26,723 bases of DNA. It comes from Burkholderiales bacterium (GTDB lineage Bacteria > Pseudomonadota > Gammaproteobacteria > Burkholderiales > Burkholderiaceae_C). The stretch is taken from positions 1 to 26,723 of the forward strand of contig CANBSV010000026.1 in assembly GCA_947372225.1 (NCBI GenBank), written 5' to 3'. Position numbers and translations under genes: made by a program. How positions within the stretch are numbered: position 1 is the first letter of the stretch; the number at the start of each line of letters is the position of its first letter. The notes beneath the pieces were generated by a model that did no database searches, was not told the origin of the DNA, and saw only the letters and a program-made list of their open reading frames with translations. Below are positions 1 through 8,034 of the stretch, piece by piece.

Positions 1-251
1 CGCCGGACGCTGCGGCCGAGCGGCGTGCAGCATTCCATGTCATCGACAGCACGCAGGTGTGTTCGATCACCGCGAATCTGGGTGACACCAAGACCACCAT
101 CACGCACCCGGCGAGTACCTCTCACGGGCGACTCACCGAAGAGCAGCGCCAGGCTGCGGGCATCACGCAGGGCCTGGTCCGGGTGGCGGTCGGGCTCGAT
201 GACGTCGAAGACCTCAAAGACGATTTGCTGCGCGGCCTCGATTCACTCTGA
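1..251 (+). CDS. metZ: O-succinylhomoserine sulfhydrylase, C-terminal part (5' truncated by window)
   Basis: Only the last 82 or so codons are present; the reading frame enters at base 3 and stops with TGA at 249-251. The visible C-terminus carries the block LGDTKTTITHPASTSHG followed by a GLVRVAVGLDDVEDL segment. These are typical of the C-terminal domain of Cys/Met-metabolism PLP-dependent enzymes, and the closest match I recognise is MetZ. MetZ makes homocysteine from O-succinylhomoserine and sulfide in methionine biosynthesis in the cytoplasm. The PLP lysine lies outside the window, so a related family member (cystathionine gamma-synthase or O-acetylhomoserine sulfhydrylase) cannot be fully excluded. 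gltX follows 24 bp downstream on the same strand. Confidence 0.8.
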   Translation, partial: PDAAAERRAAFHVIDSTQVCSITANLGDTKTTITHPASTSHGRLTEEQRQAAGITQGLVRVAVGLDDVEDLKDDLLRGLDSL

Positions 252-275
252 TCCCATTTTGAAGACGCCTGACCG

Positions 276-1691
276 ATGACCCGAAAAGTTCGCACCCGCA
301 TCGCCCCGTCGCCTACGGGCTTTTTGCATCTGGGTACCGCCCGCACCGCGCTGTTTTCGTGGGCGTTCGCACGTCATCACGGTGGCGACTTCATCTTGCG
401 AGTGGAAGACACCGACGAGGCGCGCTCCACCCAGGAAGCCGTCGATCAGATCATCGCCGCCATGAAGTGGTTGAACCTCGACCACGATGAGGGCCCGTTC
501 TTCCAGATGCAGCGCATCGAGCGTTATCGCGAGGTGATCGGTCAGATGCTGGAGGCCGGTTCGGCCTATCTTTGCTACTGCACGCCGGCCGAGGTCGATG
601 CGATGCGCGAGGCACAGCGCGCACGCGGCGACAAACCGCGTTACGACGGCCGCTGGCGTCCCGAGCCTGGCAAGGCCTTGCCACCGGTGCCCGACGGCGT
701 GCGGCCGGTGGTGCGCTTTCGCAATCCGGTCGATGGCGTCGTCACCTGGGTGGACATGGTCAAGGGGCCCATCAGCATTTCGAACGGCGAACTCGATGAC
801 CTCGTCATCGCCCGACCCTCGGCCGACGCCAGCAGCGCCATCGGAACGCCGACGTACAACTTCTGCGTGGTCGTCGATGACTGGGACATGCAGATCAGCC
901 ACGTGATACGCGGCGATGACCACGTCAACAACACGCCTCGGCAGATCAATATTTTGCGAGCGCTCGGTGCCGAGTTGCCGGTCTACGCGCACGTGCCGAT
1001 GATCCTCGGGCCCGACGGCGACAAGCTGTCCAAGCGTCATGGTGCCGTCAGCGTTACTGAGTACGAAGATGCCGGATATCTGCCCGAAGCGATGCTCAAT
1101 TACCTGGCGCGCCTCGGTTGGAGTCACGGTGACGAAGAGATCTTCAGCCGCGAACAGCTGGTGGGTTGGTTCGATGGTCAGCACCTCGCCAAGAGCCCGG
1201 CGCAGTGGGACGCAGCCAAGCTCAACTGGGTCAACGCCCACTACGTCAAAGGGATGCCTGACGACGTGCTGGCGGGCCATGTCGCGTTGCGATTCGCGTC
1301 GCGTGGCATCGAGGTCACGGCCGACGAGCGCTTGGCGCGCATGTGCGCCGTGTTCAAGGACCGGTGCGCGACCACGGTAGAGCTTGCTGAATGGCTGACG
1401 ATGTATTTCGTGCACATCGAGCCGAGAGAAGAAGACCTCACGATGCACGTCACCGAGGCCATCCAGCCGGCGCTGCGTGACCTTCGTGATCGTCTTGCCG
1501 ACACCGAATGGTCCAAGGTGGCACTGGCCGCAGCGATCAAGGCGGTCATCACTCAGCACGGCATCAAGATGCCGCAGTTGGCACATGCTGTCAGGGTGCT
1601 GGTGTGTGGCCGCGCACAAACGCCATCGATCGATGCAGTTTTGGAGCTTTTCTCTCGTGAAGTTGTGATCGCCAGGTTGTCAGCCGGCTGA
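276..1691 (+). CDS. gltX: Glutamate--tRNA ligase
   Basis: This 471-residue protein is the usual length for bacterial GluRS. It charges tRNA-Glu with glutamate in the cytoplasm. The class I signature appears at the N-terminus as PSPTGFLHLGTART, with the HIGH-type motif HLGT at residues 18-21. The catalytic KMSKS-type motif is KLSKR at 250-254. Between them are the conserved FILRVEDTD block (39-47) and the CYC pair near 100-102 of the zinc-binding-like region. The C-terminal anticodon-binding half is complete. The start codon ATG at 276 places the HIGH motif at the expected distance. A tRNA-Glu gene lies about 235 bp downstream, so enzyme and substrate are neighbours. The 458-residue ORF on the opposite strand is a GC-frame shadow. 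Confidence 0.97.
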   Translation: MTRKVRTRIAPSPTGFLHLGTARTALFSWAFARHHGGDFILRVEDTDEARSTQEAVDQIIAAMKWLNLDHDEGPFFQMQRIERYREVIGQMLEAGSAYLCYCTPAEVDAMREAQRARGDKPRYDGRWRPEPGKALPPVPDGVRPVVRFRNPVDGVVTWVDMVKGPISISNGELDDLVIARPSADASSAIGTPTYNFCVVVDDWDMQISHVIRGDDHVNNTPRQINILRALGAELPVYAHVPMILGPDGDKLSKRHGAVSVTEYEDAGYLPEAMLNYLARLGWSHGDEEIFSREQLVGWFDGQHLAKSPAQWDAAKLNWVNAHYVKGMPDDVLAGHVALRFASRGIEVTADERLARMCAVFKDRCATTVELAEWLTMYFVHIEPREEDLTMHVTEAIQPALRDLRDRLADTEWSKVALAAAIKAVITQHGIKMPQLAHAVRVLVCGRAQTPSIDAVLELFSREVVIARLSAG

Positions 1692-1706
1692 AAATCGGGA
1701 TACACT
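1677..1706 (+). promoter_or_regulatory. Candidate sigma-70 promoter for the tRNA cluster
   Basis: TTGTCA (1677-1682) and TACACT (1701-1706) are separated by 18 bp and overlap the last codons of gltX. They match the -35 and -10 consensus at 5/6 and 4/6 positions. Transcription would start near 1713 and give a leader of about 77 nt before tRNA-Ala. The assignment rests on consensus similarity and position only. Confidence 0.4.
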
Positions 1707-1789
1707 CTTGGACTCGCTTGAACGGCGCGAACACGTTTTTAAAGAGGTTTTTGAAGACGTTGTCCCAAGAGGTACCCGAGGTATCGAAT

Positions 1790-1865
<76 letters not shown>

Positions 1866-1925
1866 AAACAGGCAGTCCATCGCCGGGTTCAGGTGGCGCG
1901 CAGTTCAAGTCGTGGCGAAGAATAT

Positions 1926-2001
1926 GTCCCCTTCGTCTAGAGGCCTAGGACACCACCCTTTCACGGTGATTACAGGGGTTCGAATCCCCTAGGGGACGCC
2001 A
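1926..2001 (+). tRNA. tRNA-Glu (anticodon TTC)
   Basis: The acceptor GTCCCCT pairs with AGGGGAC, followed by discriminator G and an encoded CCA at 1999-2001. The anticodon loop CTTTCAC gives anticodon TTC. The T arm is CAGGGG-TTCGAAT-CCCCT. It is probably co-transcribed with the flanking tRNAs and is the substrate of the GltX enzyme encoded just upstream. Confidence 0.97.
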
Positions 2002-2060
2002 AGTTTGGCGGGGCTTGCAGAGCAATCTGGAAACCCGCTGCGCATCGTAAGACGCGCTCA

Positions 2061-2137
2061 GGAGTGGTAGTTCAGTTGGTTAGAATACCGGCCTGTCACG
2101 CCGGGGGTCGCGGGTTCGAGTCCCGTCCACTCCGCCA
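2061..2137 (+). tRNA. tRNA-Asp (anticodon GTC)
   Basis: The acceptor GGAGTGG pairs with CCACTCC. The anticodon stem CCGGC/GCCGG encloses loop CTGTCAC, giving anticodon GTC. The T arm is GCGGG-TTCGAGT-CCCGT, and CCA is encoded at 2135-2137. It is the last gene of the three-tRNA cluster and is followed at once by an intrinsic terminator. Confidence 0.97.
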
Positions 2138-2148
2138 ACAATGTAGTG

Positions 2149-2182
2149 AAAACGGGCCCTAGCGGCCCGTTTTCTTTTCTTC
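2149..2182 (+). terminator. Intrinsic terminator of the tRNA cluster
   Basis: A perfect 10-bp stem, AAAACGGGCC (2149-2158) with GGCCCGTTTT (2164-2173), closes a 5-nt loop CTAGC and runs into a T-rich tract (2170-2181). It lies 12 bp after tRNA-Asp. Confidence 0.92.
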
Positions 2183-2467
2183 GTGTCAAACGCAGCAATG
2201 ACACGTGCGCTGAAGCTGCTCTGAATGTGCCCTCAGTCGGCAGCGCCAGCCTGGGCCTCACGACTGCGAGACCCGAGCCCAAATGCATCAAGCCTTGCCT
2301 GCCCATTCTTGGTGAGCGGTAGGAAGACCTCGCATCGATGACCCGGTTGGTCAGGCTGCCAGTCGCCGGGTTGCTGCTGCCGGTCAAAAAGACCCGCAAG
2401 AACCGGTCGAGCAAGGCGTCGCCTCGCTGAATCCCGCGATAGCCGACCGCGCTGACCCGGGTCTGGA
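2183..2467. other. Intergenic stretch without a recognisable gene
   Basis: About 285 bp between the tRNA terminator and the small CxxC gene. A minus-strand frame stays open through it (2058-2489), but its C-terminus is the antisense of tRNA-Asp and its composition resembles no family I know. I see no promoter, repeat or integrase remnant. Confidence 0.5.
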
Positions 2468-2806
2468 TCAGGCCTGTATGTCCAGCCAAGCCCCCAGTTG
2501 ATCCAGACGAAGCTGGCGGTGGGGCACTTTGTCCGCCGCGTCAGTCACCTGCTGGGTTGACGTCGATGCCTTCCTTGCATCTTCCACCCGCTTCACCTGG
2601 GCTTTGATGGACTCGATCTTGTCGGTGATCTCGGCGATCTTCGCCTTGCCTTCGGATGTCTTGCAAGACGCGCAATGGACCCAATCGGACAGCTGGCTCT
2701 CGTACTTGGCCAGCTCCGCGCTGGCGTTCGCGGGCGCGGTCTGCGAGGCTTTCGGGGCCGCAGCCGATGCGGCGGTGCTGGGGTTGAGACTGCTGACGCT
2801 GGTCAT
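2468..2806 (-). CDS. Small hypothetical protein with a CxxC motif
   Basis: This is a 112-residue protein if translation begins at the ATG at 2806 (MTSVSSLNPS); an in-frame start 27 bp upstream is also possible. The N-terminus is low in complexity and rich in Ser, Ala and Thr. A DWVHCASCKTSEGKAKIAEI segment (CxxC) follows. A predicted helical, coiled-coil-like stretch rich in Lys, Glu and Ile (IAEITDKIESIKAQVKRVEDA) comes next. There is no signal peptide or membrane segment. It resembles short FlxA-like or uncharacterised proteins of Burkholderiales and pseudomonads, but I assign no function. The CxxC could bind metal or be redox active. It stands alone downstream of the minus-strand lysR gene, with an 80-bp gap. 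Confidence 0.7.
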   Translation of the reverse strand: MTSVSSLNPSTAASAAAPKASQTAPANASAELAKYESQLSDWVHCASCKTSEGKAKIAEITDKIESIKAQVKRVEDARKASTSTQQVTDAADKVPHRQLRLDQLGAWLDIQA

Positions 2807-2885
2807 GACAAGTGCCTCGGTTGCATCTTGCAAGGCTTATCGGTCGATCGCGACGCCGGCTTGAACGCCGAGGCGCCAGCAGCCT

Positions 2886-3803
2886 TCAGTTGCACATCGA
2901 GCAATGGACCAAGGCACCGGCCAGATGCTCCGAAAACGCTCGAACCTTGGCCGCGTGGCGGCGCTCGGGCGGGCTGACCAAGTGCAGCGGCAAGGGGCTG
3001 GTCTGCCAGCCCGGCAACAGGACCTGCACCTCGCCGCTGTCGATCAGATCCTGGAATAGCCAGGTGGGTGAATACGCGATGCCAACGCCATCGAGCACCG
3101 CAGCGCGGACGATGTCAGACGCATTGGTCTGCAGTGGACCTTCCACCCGCACCGAGACGCTGGACCCGTCGGGCGTGCTGAAGTCCCAGAGGTTGCGGCT
3201 GCGCAGTTCGGTGTAGACGATGCAGGGGTGCTGCTTCAGGTCTTCCGGGATGTTCGGCAGGGTCTGATCGGCCATGGCCGCCTGCACATAGGTCCGGCTG
3301 GCCACCACAGCGCGGCGAATGCGGCCGATGCGGCGTGCCACCAGCGTGCTGTCGGCGAGGTTGCCGATGCGCACGGCCACGTCGATGCCGTGCTCGATGA
3401 GGTCGATGAAGCCGTCATTGAGCTTCAGGTCGATCTTCACGCCCGGGTGGGCCGCCAGAAAGCTGTGCACGTGCGGACGGAGCACCCGCACGCCAAAGCC
3501 AACCGATGAGGCCAGCCGCAGCCACCCAACCAACTGCTGATCGCCGCGGCGCAACCGGCCCTCGGCTTCCATCATTTCGGCCACCAGACGTCGGGCGTCC
3601 TCGAAGTAGCGATGGCCGTCATCGGTCAGCGCCAAGGTGCGCGTGGTCCGCGTCAGCAACTTGACACCCAGGTGCTTTTCGAGCGCTGCCACCTGCTTGC
3701 TGACAGCGCTTTGGGTGCTGGTCTGCTCCCGCGCCACGGCCGAAAAGCTGCCCGACTCCACGACGCGAACGAAGGTCTGCATGGCCGAGAGTCGATCCAT
3801 CAC
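2886..3803 (-). CDS. LysR-family transcriptional regulator
   Basis: This 305-residue protein (303 to 304 if the second Met, one codon later, is used) has the normal length for LysR regulators. The N-terminal winged helix-turn-helix is clear: residues about 4-62, with SGSFSAVAREQTSTQSAVSKQVAALEKHLGVKLLTRTTRTLALTDDG read in consecutive parts. The substrate-binding domain starts near residue 92 and includes the GIDVAVRIG motif of the CrgA/AphB-like subgroup. It is divergent from the SDR-AhpD-EamA-peroxiredoxin operon starting at 3924, with 120 bp between starts, the classic arrangement for a LysR protein controlling its neighbour. The effector is unknown. A link to oxidants or electrophiles is inferred only from the neighbouring genes. 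Confidence 0.93.
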   Translation of the reverse strand: MMDRLSAMQTFVRVVESGSFSAVAREQTSTQSAVSKQVAALEKHLGVKLLTRTTRTLALTDDGHRYFEDARRLVAEMMEAEGRLRRGDQQLVGWLRLASSVGFGVRVLRPHVHSFLAAHPGVKIDLKLNDGFIDLIEHGIDVAVRIGNLADSTLVARRIGRIRRAVVASRTYVQAAMADQTLPNIPEDLKQHPCIVYTELRSRNLWDFSTPDGSSVSVRVEGPLQTNASDIVRAAVLDGVGIAYSPTWLFQDLIDSGEVQVLLPGWQTSPLPLHLVSPPERRHAAKVRAFSEHLAGALVHCSMCN

Positions 3804-3923
3804 GCCGCCCCAATTCAGTCCCAGATGGAATGGATGTTAGGCCTGTTGCTGGACTACCGCCATCCCTGATCAGCAATCACAGTTCAGCTCATCAACCCAC
3901 CACCCCCATTGAAGGAGCTCCCC

Positions 3924-4673
3924 ATGCACACCCCGACCATCCTGATCACCGGCGCCCTGACCGGCATCGGCCGCGCGACCGCCCTGGCCTTTGCCCATGA
4001 AGGCGCCAACGTTGTGGTTTCCGGCCGCCGCGAAGACGCCGGCCAACAACTCGCGATCGAACTGCGCGCCCTGGGCGTGCGGGCCGAATTCATTCGGGCC
4101 GATGTGACCGACGAAGCCCAGGTGCAATCGCTGGTCAGCCAGACCATCGAGCGCTTCGGCCGCCTGGATGTCGCGGTGAACAACGCCGGCGTCGAAGGTG
4201 AACTTGGCCCCATCGTCGGGCAGACCGCCGCCAACTACCGCGCCACCTTCGACACCAATGTGCTGGGCACGCTGCTGAGTCTGAAACATGAGATCCCGGT
4301 GATGCTCAAGCAAGGCAGCGGCTCGATCATCAACCTGTCGTCCATCGCGGGCCAGGTCGGCATGGCGGGCGCTTCGGTGTACGTCGCCAGCAAGCACGCC
4401 GTCGAAGGCCTGACCAAGTCAGCAGCGCTCGAGGTGGCCGCGGCCGGCGTGCGGGTCAATGCGGTGGCCCCGGGCCCGGTCGAAACCGCGATGCTGACCC
4501 GCTTCACCGGCGGAAACGACGAGGCCAAGGCCGGCCTGCTGGGAATGATGCCCGCCAAGCGCGGGGCCACGCCCGACGAGATCGCCCAGACCATCGTTTT
4601 CCTGGCGTCCGACAAGGCGCGATTCCTCACCGGCCAGAGCATCGCCGTCGATGGCGGCTACACGGCCCAGTAA
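3924..4673 (+). CDS. Short-chain dehydrogenase/reductase (SDR), classical type
   Basis: This 249-residue protein has the length of classical SDRs. The cofactor site TGALTGIG is at residues 9-16, NNAG at 86-89, and the catalytic residues are Ser140, Tyr153 and Lys157 (YVASK). The C-terminal FLTGQSIAVDGGY block is standard. It should use NAD(P)H to oxidise or reduce an alcohol or carbonyl; the substrate cannot be told from sequence. The ATG at 3924 is chosen over a TTG 15 bp upstream because AAGGAG (3912-3917) sits at good spacing. It is the first gene of a four-gene operon divergent from lysR and probably under its control. Confidence 0.93.
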   Translation: MHTPTILITGALTGIGRATALAFAHEGANVVVSGRREDAGQQLAIELRALGVRAEFIRADVTDEAQVQSLVSQTIERFGRLDVAVNNAGVEGELGPIVGQTAANYRATFDTNVLGTLLSLKHEIPVMLKQGSGSIINLSSIAGQVGMAGASVYVASKHAVEGLTKSAALEVAAAGVRVNAVAPGPVETAMLTRFTGGNDEAKAGLLGMMPAKRGATPDEIAQTIVFLASDKARFLTGQSIAVDGGYTAQ

Positions 4674-4710
4674 CCCTGCAACCCCAACCACGACTGAACT
4701 GGAGAACCCC

Positions 4711-5250
4711 ATGAAGACCATCACCGTCCCCACCTACGAGCAAGTCTCGTCATCCAACCAGGCCATCTTCGACAACATCAAGAAGGGCCTGGGCTTCGTG
4801 CCCAACCTGTATGCCACCTTCGCCCACTCGGAAACGGCGTTGGGCGCCTATCTGGCGCTGCAGAACGCCAAGAGCTCGCTCAGCCCGAAGGCGCGCGAGG
4901 TCATCAACCTGGTGGTCAGCCAGGTCAACAGCTGCGCCTACTGCCTGGCCGCGCACACGGCGCTGGGCAAGATGGTGGGCTACACGCCCGAGCAGATCCT
5001 GGAGATTCGCCGCGGCCGCGCCAGCTTCGATGCGCGCCTGGACGCGTTGGCAAAGCTGGTGCGCAACATCACGCTGGAACGCGGCCATCCCGACCCGGCG
5101 CTGGTGCAGGCCTTCTTCGCAGCCGGCTGGACGGAAGGCAACCTCGTCGACGCGCTGGTGGTCGTGGGCGACAAGATGGTCAGCAACTTCCTGCATGGCG
5201 CCACGCAGATTCCGGTGGACTTTCCCCCGGCACCGGCACTGGACGCCTGA
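4711..5250 (+). CDS. Carboxymuconolactone decarboxylase/AhpD-like family protein
   Basis: This 179-residue protein carries the AhpD-type redox centre NSCAYCLAAH (Cys75, Cys78, His82) in a helical domain of the CMD family. The N-terminal stretch, with GFVPNLYATFAHS, is typical of the peroxidase-related subgroup. Such proteins reduce peroxides or peroxiredoxin partners through the CxxC pair. The start at 4711 is preceded by GGAG at 4701-4704. An upstream in-frame start at 4651 would overlap the SDR gene and is rejected. It lies 37 bp after the SDR gene and upstream of a peroxiredoxin-like gene in the same operon. A role in peroxide detoxification is inferred. Confidence 0.9.
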   Translation: MKTITVPTYEQVSSSNQAIFDNIKKGLGFVPNLYATFAHSETALGAYLALQNAKSSLSPKAREVINLVVSQVNSCAYCLAAHTALGKMVGYTPEQILEIRRGRASFDARLDALAKLVRNITLERGHPDPALVQAFFAAGWTEGNLVDALVVVGDKMVSNFLHGATQIPVDFPPAPALDA

Positions 5251-5277
5251 GCGACGCAACCGTTACCGGAGCCACCC

Positions 5278-6225
5278 ATGAACAGCATCGCAGCCCCTGT
5301 CCGTATGGCCCCAGGCAGCGCGGTCGACTCTCCCTTGGCGCGGGGGCTGCTGGTGGGCCTGACAGCAGCCAGCATCGGCGCGCTCTACACCGTGTTCGCG
5401 CGCTGGGGCATCGCCCACGGCATGGACGCGGCAGACATGACCTTGCTGCGCTTCGGCGTGGCGGGCCTGGTGACGTTGCCCGTGCTGGGGCTGGCGCTCA
5501 AGCGCGATGCCCAAGGCCTGCTGGCACGCTGGCGGTCCTGGCTGGCGGTTGCGCTGCTGGCCGGGCCGCTGTTCGGGCTGTTGATGTTCACGGCTTTGCA
5601 GTGGGCGCCGGCTGCCCACGCGGCCGTGTTCCCGTTCACGGCGATGAGCGTGATGGGAACCTTGATGTCGGCCCTCTTCCTGGGCGACCGGCTGACGCTG
5701 CGCAAGGCCGGCGGCATTGCCGTGGTCGCAGCCGGCCTGGTGGTGCTGTCCGGCCTGGACGTCCGCAGCCTGACGGGCCGGGCGCTGTGGGGTGATGCAC
5801 TGTTCATCGCGGCCGGCACCTTGTGGGCGGGCTTCGGCATCGTGATGCGCAAGCAGCGCATCGACCCGCTGCTGGCCACGGCCGTCATCTCGTTCTTTGC
5901 GTTGGTGACCTATGTGCCGATCTACCTCGCCACCGTGAGCATCCACAGGCTGCTGGCCGTTGCGCCCACGGTGCTGTGGACCGAAGCGCTGGTCCAGGGC
6001 CTGATCGCCGGCGCCGGCACGCTGTACACCTACTCGAAGATGGTGGCGCTGCTGGGGCCGGCACGGGCCGCGGTGTTCCCGGCCCTGGCCCCTGGCATCG
6101 CAGCCTTCCTCGCCTGGCCCGTGCTCGGGCATGTGCCGACCGGCATCGAAGCCGCGGGGCTGCTCGTTGCGGTGACCGGGCTGTTGATCACCGTCACGGC
6201 CGGCCGTATCACGCGCCCCAACTGA
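5278..6225 (+). CDS. EamA/DMT-family inner-membrane transporter
   Basis: The 315-residue protein is strongly hydrophobic with about ten predicted membrane segments arranged as two tandem EamA repeats (residues about 22-150 and 165-308). The first repeat ends in SALFLGDRLTLRKAGGIAVVAAGLVVL, typical of drug/metabolite transporters; the second ends with a similar AAGLLVAVTGLLIT block. It probably exports a small metabolite or toxic compound across the inner membrane, but the substrate is unknown. The start at 5278 is preceded by GGAGCC and lies 27 bp after the CMD gene, within the LysR-linked operon. A 708-residue ORF on the opposite strand is an artefact of composition. Confidence 0.9.
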   Translation: MNSIAAPVRMAPGSAVDSPLARGLLVGLTAASIGALYTVFARWGIAHGMDAADMTLLRFGVAGLVTLPVLGLALKRDAQGLLARWRSWLAVALLAGPLFGLLMFTALQWAPAAHAAVFPFTAMSVMGTLMSALFLGDRLTLRKAGGIAVVAAGLVVLSGLDVRSLTGRALWGDALFIAAGTLWAGFGIVMRKQRIDPLLATAVISFFALVTYVPIYLATVSIHRLLAVAPTVLWTEALVQGLIAGAGTLYTYSKMVALLGPARAAVFPALAPGIAAFLAWPVLGHVPTGIEAAGLLVAVTGLLITVTAGRITRPN

Positions 6226-6264
6226 GCTTTCACTCCCTAGAACCTGACGCTCAAAGCGAACACC

Positions 6265-6912
6265 ATGACCACATTGACCCAACAACTGGCCGACCACCAG
6301 GCGGGCTTCAAACAACGTGTGCCGGGCGAACGAGCAGCGATGATGGAAGCCGCCGCCGCGCAACTTCGCGCCAGCGGCATCGAGGCGCAGGCCTTGAAGG
6401 TCGGCGCCTCGATGCCCGCGCTGACCTTGCCTGACGCCACGGGTCAGCCCGTCGATCTGAGGGCCTTGAACGCCGCCGGGCCGCTGGTGATCGTGTTCTA
6501 CCGTGGCGGCTGGTGCCCCTACTGCAACCTGGAACTGCGCGAGTGGCAGCGGCTGTTGCCGCAGTTGCGTGAACTGGGGGCCACGCTGGTGGCAATCTCG
6601 CCGCAGACGCCCGACAACTCGCTGTCCACAGCCGAGAAGAACGAACTCGCGTTCCCGGTTCTCAGCGACAGCAGCCTCGCAGCGGCCAAGGCTTTCGGGA
6701 TCGACTTTACCATGAGCTCCGAACTGGTGGAGCTGTACAGCCGCGTTGGCAACGACCTGCCGACGTTGAATGGCAATGGCCAGTGGGTGCTGCCCATCCC
6801 CGCCACCTACCTGATCGACCGCAATGGCGTGGTGGCCTGCGTTCACGTCGAAGCCGACTACCGGCAGCGCGCCGAGCCCCAGGACGTTCTGGCCCGGCTC
6901 CGGTACGCCTAA
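6265..6912 (+). CDS. Peroxiredoxin-like (AhpC/TSA family) protein
   Basis: This 215-residue protein has a thioredoxin fold with FYRGGWCPYCNLEL, placing the peroxidatic-type and partner cysteines at Cys84 and Cys87. It belongs to the larger AhpC/TSA subgroup that has an N-terminal helical extension of about 45 residues and a CPYC centre. A later IPATYLIDRNGVV block (residues about 176-190) is the conserved core strand-loop. It should reduce hydroperoxides in the cytoplasm using thiols, perhaps with help from the AhpD-like protein two genes upstream. It is the last gene of the plus-strand operon. The HPP-family gene on the other strand ends 4 bp inside it (6909-6912), so the two genes converge. 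Confidence 0.9.
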   Translation: MTTLTQQLADHQAGFKQRVPGERAAMMEAAAAQLRASGIEAQALKVGASMPALTLPDATGQPVDLRALNAAGPLVIVFYRGGWCPYCNLELREWQRLLPQLRELGATLVAISPQTPDNSLSTAEKNELAFPVLSDSSLAAAKAFGIDFTMSSELVELYSRVGNDLPTLNGNGQWVLPIPATYLIDRNGVVACVHVEADYRQRAEPQDVLARLRYA

Positions 6913-7451
6913 CGCCAGCCACCCCAGTTCAACGACGGCGGAGACGGCTCCAGCGGTGACACCGGGTAGTGCGCCAGACCCGGGTACAGCCGACTCCACA
7001 CGACGGCGACGCCAACCAGGCAACCCACGCCCAGCAGCACGGGATTGAGCAGTGCCCACCAATGCGCATGCGCATAGACCATGATGACGGGGTTGGCGCC
7101 GGCGGGTGGATGCACGGTCCGGGTCGCCAGCATGAAGCCCAGCGACAGGCTCACCGCCAGCGCGTAAGCCAGCAGCGACGAGCCGAGAAACTGTGCGCAG
7201 GCGATGCCGATGACTGCACCGCCCAGATGCCCGCCCAGGACGGCCCGCAGTTGAGCTGCCGGCGCGCGTGTCAGGCCGAACAAGAAAACCGTCGTGCCGC
7301 CCAGCGATGCCAGAACGAACGAGGCGTGCGGCGGTCCGACGAGGGACAGCGCCAAGGCAATGCCGACGCAGGCACCGAGCAGACACCACGCCAGCCGGAC
7401 CAGGGGATGTCGATGCATGTGGGAATCAGCGAGACGTATTGGGCGATTCAT
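6909..7451 (-). CDS. HPP-family integral membrane protein
   Basis: This protein is 180 residues from the ATG at 7451, or 169 from the ATG at 7418; neither has a clear ribosome-binding site. It has four to five hydrophobic segments and the family signature: TRTVHPPAGANPVI contains the eponymous His-Pro-Pro motif. LASLGGTTVFLFG in the first half is also conserved. HPP proteins are small inner-membrane proteins; some have been linked to nitrite transport in plants and cyanobacteria, but the bacterial role is not settled. It follows the MOSC gene by about 30 bp on the same strand, so the two may be co-transcribed. Upstream in-frame codons to 7619 overlap the MOSC gene and lack family similarity. 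Confidence 0.85.
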   Translation of the reverse strand: MNRPIRLADSHMHRHPLVRLAWCLLGACVGIALALSLVGPPHASFVLASLGGTTVFLFGLTRAPAAQLRAVLGGHLGGAVIGIACAQFLGSSLLAYALAVSLSLGFMLATRTVHPPAGANPVIMVYAHAHWWALLNPVLLGVGCLVGVAVVWSRLYPGLAHYPVSPLEPSPPSLNWGGWR

Positions 7452-7480
7452 TGTCGTCGGCCAGACTCGGCCACCGACCA

Positions 7481-7972
7481 TCAGTCCAATGTGTGGATCA
7501 CGTCGCCCACCTGGATCGGCCCGCTTGCCGCCACGCGAGCCGTCATGCCGCCATGCCCGCGCATCGCGGCATAGCCGCCCGGACCGATGGTGTCTTCCAT
7601 CCGTGAGCAGGGGTGGCAAGGACCGACGATCTCCAAGAGCGCCCCGCCCACCTTGAGCTTGGCGTTTTTCAGGGCCAGCAAGTTGATCCCCGAGATCACA
7701 AGGTTTCGGCGCAAGCCGATCGGGTCGATGGGCCCGACCCGCGCCAGGCGCGCAATCACCGGCAGATGCTCAGCCTGGATCAATGTGACCTGACGGGTGG
7801 ACAACTCGGATTCACCCCGCAGGCCGAGCCTGTCGTCAGCCAGACCGATGCCAGCGAGGGCCATGGTGAGCGTGACGGTCTTTGCCGGTTCTCTTGGCGA
7901 GCCCCTGACGATGATGGACTCGACACGCCCCTCGATCTGGGGTGGACGGTGGAGGTCACGGATGGTCTTCAT
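7481..7972 (-). CDS. MOSC domain-containing protein
   Basis: This 163-residue protein starts at the ATG at 7972; a TTG 12 bp upstream is less likely. It matches the MOSC (Mo-cofactor sulfurase C-terminal) fold. The conserved segment GPIDPIGLRRNLVISGINL precedes the characteristic cysteine region CHPCSRME, followed by GPGGYAAMRGHGG. Stand-alone MOSC proteins are thought to carry sulfur on the conserved cysteine for metallo-sulfur or molybdenum-cofactor chemistry; some act in detoxification of N-hydroxylated compounds. No substrate can be assigned here. It lies between the GST gene and the HPP gene on the same strand. Confidence 0.88.
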   Translation of the reverse strand: MKTIRDLHRPPQIEGRVESIIVRGSPREPAKTVTLTMALAGIGLADDRLGLRGESELSTRQVTLIQAEHLPVIARLARVGPIDPIGLRRNLVISGINLLALKNAKLKVGGALLEIVGPCHPCSRMEDTIGPGGYAAMRGHGGMTARVAASGPIQVGDVIHTLD

Positions 7973-8034
7973 GACCGAGGACAAGCGCTTGGGCGCTCAC
8001 CGTTTGATGCAGCGTCGGCAGGCATGCGTACTGG

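Noticed and set aside
243..1619. 458-residue minus-strand ORF opposite gltX
   Set aside because: It is fully antisense to a clear gltX, is rich in His, Arg and Asp as expected of a GC-frame shadow, and has no family similarity.
2061..2182. tRNA-Asp as an integration site for a genomic island
   Set aside because: I see no repeat of the tRNA 3' end downstream and no integrase gene in the window.
2058..2489. 143-residue minus-strand ORF next to tRNA-Asp
   Set aside because: Its C-terminus is antisense tRNA-Asp (the common WTGLEPATPGV artefact) and the rest matches no family I know.
4670..4695. GTAACC at the end of the SDR gene as another SigF site
   Set aside because: The position 16 bp later reads GACT, not CGAA, and the site overlaps the stop codon.
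5263..7389. 708-residue minus-strand ORF
   Set aside because: It lies opposite the EamA and peroxiredoxin genes, is Gln/His/Arg/Gly-rich and is a composition artefact.
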